From: CAWCWK01 sp963842125
GTDB lineage: Bacteria > Pseudomonadota > Alphaproteobacteria > Rhizobiales > CAWCWK01
Direction of reading: 5' to 3'
DNA length: 64,000 nt
NCBI GenBank assembly: GCA_963842125.1
Contig: CAWJFE010000001.1
Location: forward strand, 372,001 to 436,000
The notes under the pieces were generated by a model. That model saw only the letters and a list, made by a program, of their open reading frames with translations. It was not told the DNA's origin and did not search any database. The first letter of the stretch is position 1, and each line of letters starts with the position of its first letter. The translations under genes were made by a program, and so were the position numbers. Below, one piece after another: positions 61,348-64,000 of the stretch.

Positions 61348-62202
61348 TCATGCGGCGGCGGACCGCCGGCTGCCGAGAACGAGCGCGAGCCCGACGAGCG
61401 CCATCGGCGCCGACAGCATCATGCCCATCGTGACCGGGCCGAAGAGATAGCCGACTTGTTCGTCGGGCACGCGCACCAGTTCGACCAGCATCCGCGCGAC
61501 ACCGTAGCCGAGGAGGAAGACCCCGATGGCGAGCCCGGGCCGTTTCAGGCCGCCCCGCGCGACGAGGATCTGGAGGACGACGAAGAGGAGCGCGCCTTCG
61601 AGCGCCGCTTCGTAGAGCTGGCTCGGATGGCGCGGCTGCGGGCCGCCATTGGGGAAGACGACGCCCCAGGGCAGGTCCGTCGTGCGGCCCCAGAGTTCGG
61701 CGTTGATGAAGTTGGCGATGCGCCCGAAGAAGAGCCCGATCGGCGCGACGACGGCCACGGCATCGCCGAGGGAGAGCATCGGGATAGCGTGCCGGCGTGC
61801 GAAGAGGACGACGGCGACGCAGACGCCGAGGAAGCCGCCGTGGAACGACATGCCCCCCTGCCAGACCGCCAGCGCCTCGGCCGGGTTCTGGAGGTAGTAG
61901 CCCGGATTGTAGAAGAGGACGTAGCCGAGCCGTCCGCCAAGGACGATGCCGAGCGTCGCCCAGAGGAGGAAGTCGTCGAGATGCAGCTTGGTCATCGGCG
62001 CACGGTCGGCGGGCCAGAGGTGGTCGTTGGAGACCAGTCGCGAGAGCTGCCACCAGCCGAGCACCAGCCCCGCGATATAGGCCAGCGCGTACCAGCGGAT
62101 CGCGAAGGGGCCGATCTGGAGGAGCACCGGATCGATGACGGGGAAGGGAAGGCTGAGCGCTATCATGCCGGAGATGCCGTTCTCGCTATCGTTGCGGGCC
62201 AT
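61348..62202 (-). CDS. lgt: Prolipoprotein diacylglyceryl transferase
   Basis: The 284-residue inner-membrane enzyme adds the diacylglyceryl group to prolipoprotein cysteines. It has about seven membrane segments, the active-site histidine region MSFHGGFLG and the Lgt signature GRIANFINAELWGR, followed by HPSQLYEAALEG. The start is uncertain: ATG 62202 (MARNDSENG) is taken, but ATG 62166 (MIALSLPFP) gives 272 residues, also within the family range. It is divergent from ubiK across about 120 bp. Confidence 0.93.
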   Translation of the reverse strand: MARNDSENGISGMIALSLPFPVIDPVLLQIGPFAIRWYALAYIAGLVLGWWQLSRLVSNDHLWPADRAPMTKLHLDDFLLWATLGIVLGGRLGYVLFYNPGYYLQNPAEALAVWQGGMSFHGGFLGVCVAVVLFARRHAIPMLSLGDAVAVVAPIGLFFGRIANFINAELWGRTTDLPWGVVFPNGGPQPRHPSQLYEAALEGALLFVVLQILVARGGLKRPGLAIGVFLLGYGVARMLVELVRVPDEQVGYLFGPVTMGMMLSAPMALVGLALVLGSRRSAAA

Positions 62203-62325
62203 CCCGGGTGAGGCCGATGCGTGCAAGGGTGCCGGTCGCCACGACCTGCGCCCACCTTGCACCCGCCGCCCCCGGTGCCCATCCTAGATGAGACTAGCCC
62301 GCCATCCCTTCACGGAGCCTTAACC

Positions 62326-62595
62326 ATGACACAGACCCGCTCGCGCCTCATGGACGATCTCGCCCGCCTGATGACCGATGCGGCCGGTGCCGCGCAAGGC
62401 GTGCGCCAGGAGGCGGAGACCGTCTTTCGCTCCCAGGCCGAGCGCGTGCTGCGCGAACTCGACGTCGTGCGGCGCGAGGAGTTCGAGGCCGTCAAGGAGA
62501 TGGCCGCCCGCGCCCGCGAGGAGAATGGCCGCCTCCAGGCCCGGCTCGACGATCTCGAGACGAAATCGAAGGGTCGCGACAACGACGCCGATTAG
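62326..62595 (+). CDS. ubiK: UbiK family ubiquinone biosynthesis accessory factor (BMFP)
   Basis: The 89-residue protein is almost entirely alpha-helical with a C-terminal coiled coil (EEFEAVKEMAARAREENGRLQARLDDLE), the BMFP/DUF526 pattern. UbiK supports ubiquinone synthesis through the Ubi complex. CGGAG eight bases upstream of ATG 62326 decides the start. It is divergent from lgt, as in many Rhizobiales. Confidence 0.88.
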   Translation: MTQTRSRLMDDLARLMTDAAGAAQGVRQEAETVFRSQAERVLRELDVVRREEFEAVKEMAARAREENGRLQARLDDLETKSKGRDNDAD

Positions 62596-62798
62596 CCAGT
62601 GATGCCAGCGGCTTGACGGGGTGCCGCGCGGGTTGCGTCCACAGCCGCGCACAGTCTGTGCACCGCTTATCCCCACCCACGGGGCTCGCCAGCGAATCGG
62701 GCGGCGCGGTATAGTCCGATCACACGGGCAGGTATGGACTGATTTGCATCGCTCCAACCCGCCCGGCCCGGTGTCGCGCGTACCCCCAAGAGGCTTTC

Positions 62799-63299
62799 AT
62801 GGACCTGATCGACGGCACGTTCGAGGATGCGGGCAACCCCCTGGACGTGGTCGAGCATCTGGCCGAGATGAGCCAGTGGACGCTGGAGCGCGCCGGCGAG
62901 GACGAGGTCACGATCGCGCTCTCGGCCACTTGGTGCGAGGTCGCGCTCTCGCTCACCTGGATGGAGGATCTGGAGGTCCTCCACGTCTCCTGCGCGCTCG
63001 ACCTCAAGGTGCCCAAGAAGCGGCAAGCCGCCGTCACCCAGCTTCTCGCCATGGTGAACGCGCGCATGTGGCTCGGCCATTTCGACTTCTGGGACCAGGA
63101 CGGAACGCTCGTCTACCGCTCCAGCCTGCCGTTGCCGGACGGCGCGAGCTTCACCACGTCGCAATCGGTGATGCTGGTCGAGAGCGCCATCGAGGCGATC
63201 GAGCAGTTCTATCAGGCCTTCCAGTTCGTCATCTGGGCCGGCCAGAGCCCGGCGCAGGCGCTCGAACAGGCGCTCTTCGAGACGGCGGGCAGCGCCTGA
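62799..63299 (+). CDS. YbjN domain-containing protein
   Basis: The 166-residue protein has the YbjN/type III secretion chaperone-like fold, with the text WCEVALSLTWMEDLEVLHVSCALDLKVP and the later NARMWLGHFDFWDQDGTLVYRSSLPL. YbjN proteins are poorly understood and may act as chaperone-like regulators. AAGAGG upstream supports the start. Its stop overlaps the proC start by one base, so the two are coupled. Confidence 0.9.
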   Translation: MDLIDGTFEDAGNPLDVVEHLAEMSQWTLERAGEDEVTIALSATWCEVALSLTWMEDLEVLHVSCALDLKVPKKRQAAVTQLLAMVNARMWLGHFDFWDQDGTLVYRSSLPLPDGASFTTSQSVMLVESAIEAIEQFYQAFQFVIWAGQSPAQALEQALFETAGSA

Positions 63300-64000
63300 T
63301 GGACGCGCGTCCGGCCACGCCGCTCGATGGGCTGACGATCGCCCTCGTCGGCGCCGGCCGGATGGGCGGCGCGATGCTGGAGGGCTGGCTGAGAGCCGGC
63401 CTCGCGCCTGAGCGCACGATCATCGTAGACCCTGCGCCGAGCGAGACCGTCGAGGCCTTGCTGAAAGGCCATGACGTGGCCCGTGCTCTCGATGGAACCG
63501 CGCCCGACATCGTCGTCCTCGCGGTCAAGCCGCAGGTAATGGATGCAGTGCTCGCACCGCTCGCCGCCGCAATTCCGCCGGGCGTGCTCATCGTCTCCGT
63601 TGCCGCCGGGCGCAGCGAGGCATCGCTCTCCGCAATCCTCGGCGAGCGGCCGATCGTTCGAGCCATGCCGAACACGCCGGCGCTGGTGAAGCGCGGCATT
63701 GCGGGCCTCTGGGCCAATGCCTCCGTCGACGGGACCGGGCGAGACCGCGCGGAGACGCTCCTCGCCTCGGTGGGCGAGGTCGTCTGGGTCGAGACCGAGG
63801 CCGAGATCGACGCCGTGACCGCCGTCTCTGGCAGCGGCCCGGCCTATGTCTTCTATCTTGTCGAAGCCATGGCGGCGGCCGGCGAAGCGGCGGGCCTTGC
63901 CGCCCCGACCGCCATGCGCCTCGCCCGCGCGACGGTGTCGGGCGCCGGCGCGCTCCTCGACGCATCACCGGACGATGCCGCGACCTTGAGACGCAACGTC
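63299..64000 (+). CDS. proC: Pyrroline-5-carboxylate reductase (3' end outside the window)
   Basis: The visible 234 residues show the N-terminal Rossmann motif IALVGAGRMGGAMLEGWL, VLAVKPQVMD, IVRAMPNTPALV and the conserved helix SGSGPAYVFYLVEAM. ProC reduces pyrroline-5-carboxylate to proline, the last step of proline synthesis. Only about 40 residues at the C-terminus are missing. It overlaps the ybjN stop (TGATG). Confidence 0.95.
   Translation, partial: MDARPATPLDGLTIALVGAGRMGGAMLEGWLRAGLAPERTIIVDPAPSETVEALLKGHDVARALDGTAPDIVVLAVKPQVMDAVLAPLAAAIPPGVLIVSVAAGRSEASLSAILGERPIVRAMPNTPALVKRGIAGLWANASVDGTGRDRAETLLASVGEVVWVETEAEIDAVTAVSGSGPAYVFYLVEAMAAAGEAAGLAAPTAMRLARATVSGAGALLDASPDDAATLRRNV

Noticed and set aside
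59830..62211. A 793-codon plus-strand ORF across pgeF, midA and lgt
   Set aside because: It spans three clear minus-strand genes and has low-complexity acidic/arginine composition, which is typical of an antisense frame in high-G+C DNA.

Overview
The window is a chromosomal segment of a high-G+C alphaproteobacterium, most likely of the order Hyphomicrobiales (Rhizobiales). I base this on gene content and order. There is a 1,600-residue NAD-dependent glutamate dehydrogenase, a sigma-32 with an intact RpoH box, and the order rpsF-rpsR-DUF2232-rplI-dnaB-alr-radA-cvpA. The order fabD-fabG-acpP-fabF-mltG-yicC-gmk, the block ubiK | lgt-midA-pgeF, and a full CtrA-type box (TTAA-N7-TTAA) also fit. 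Nearly all genes are housekeeping, and I see no prophage, insertion sequence, CRISPR array, plasmid gene or rRNA. One tRNA gene, tRNA-Leu(UAA), is present.

Layout. 1-8.0 kb: end of purH, a UMF1-type transporter, the giant glutamate dehydrogenase, and a DUF1045 protein. 8.1-14.7 kb: a small gene behind a CtrA box, rpoH, then yfgM-like/bamB/der, a glutathione transferase and a glyoxalase-fold protein. 14.7-24 kb, mostly on the minus strand: an SDR gene, cvpA, radA, alr, dnaB and the rplI/DUF2232/rpsR/rpsF ribosomal operon, interrupted by a plus-strand secreted repeat protein. 24.3-31.5 kb: the fatty-acid/cell-wall operon fabD to gmk. 31.5-34.4 kb: an aromatic amino-acid operon (chorismate mutase, hisC-type aminotransferase, prephenate dehydrogenase). 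34.5-39.6 kb: a DUF6653 gene, dapF, mtaB and ftsY. 39.6-46.2 kb: cysK/cysZ-like, adenosine kinase, upp, an amidase and a retropepsin-like protease. 46.4-55.7 kb: tRNA-Leu, a HerA-like ATPase, acetyltransferase, M20 peptidase, LOG protein, thioesterase, exporter, dehalogenase, aminotransferase and dehydrogenase. 55.7-64 kb: M48 protease, nuclease-like protein, prs, pgeF, midA, lgt, ubiK, ybjN and the start of proC.

The most unusual feature is a family of GC-rich 24-bp direct repeats with core CAGCCCGCCGGCGCGAGG. Five-unit tandem arrays lie inside dapF (in frame), inside mtaB (where the last unit has lost one base and the frame changes) and in the prs-pgeF gap. A related 42-bp array lies inside the proline-rich N-terminus of the DUF6653 gene, and one lone unit sits between rplI and dnaB. 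The family therefore spans coding and non-coding DNA and is translated in more than one frame, which recalls the Rickettsia palindromic elements. Other points worth checking are a fabG gene broken by four single-base insertions within about 220 bp, a low-G+C ORF wedged between fabD and fabG, a small secreted protein built on an INDEN repeat, a 163-bp inverted-repeat element beside it, and a 41-bp hairpin-forming triplicate directly behind the tRNA gene.
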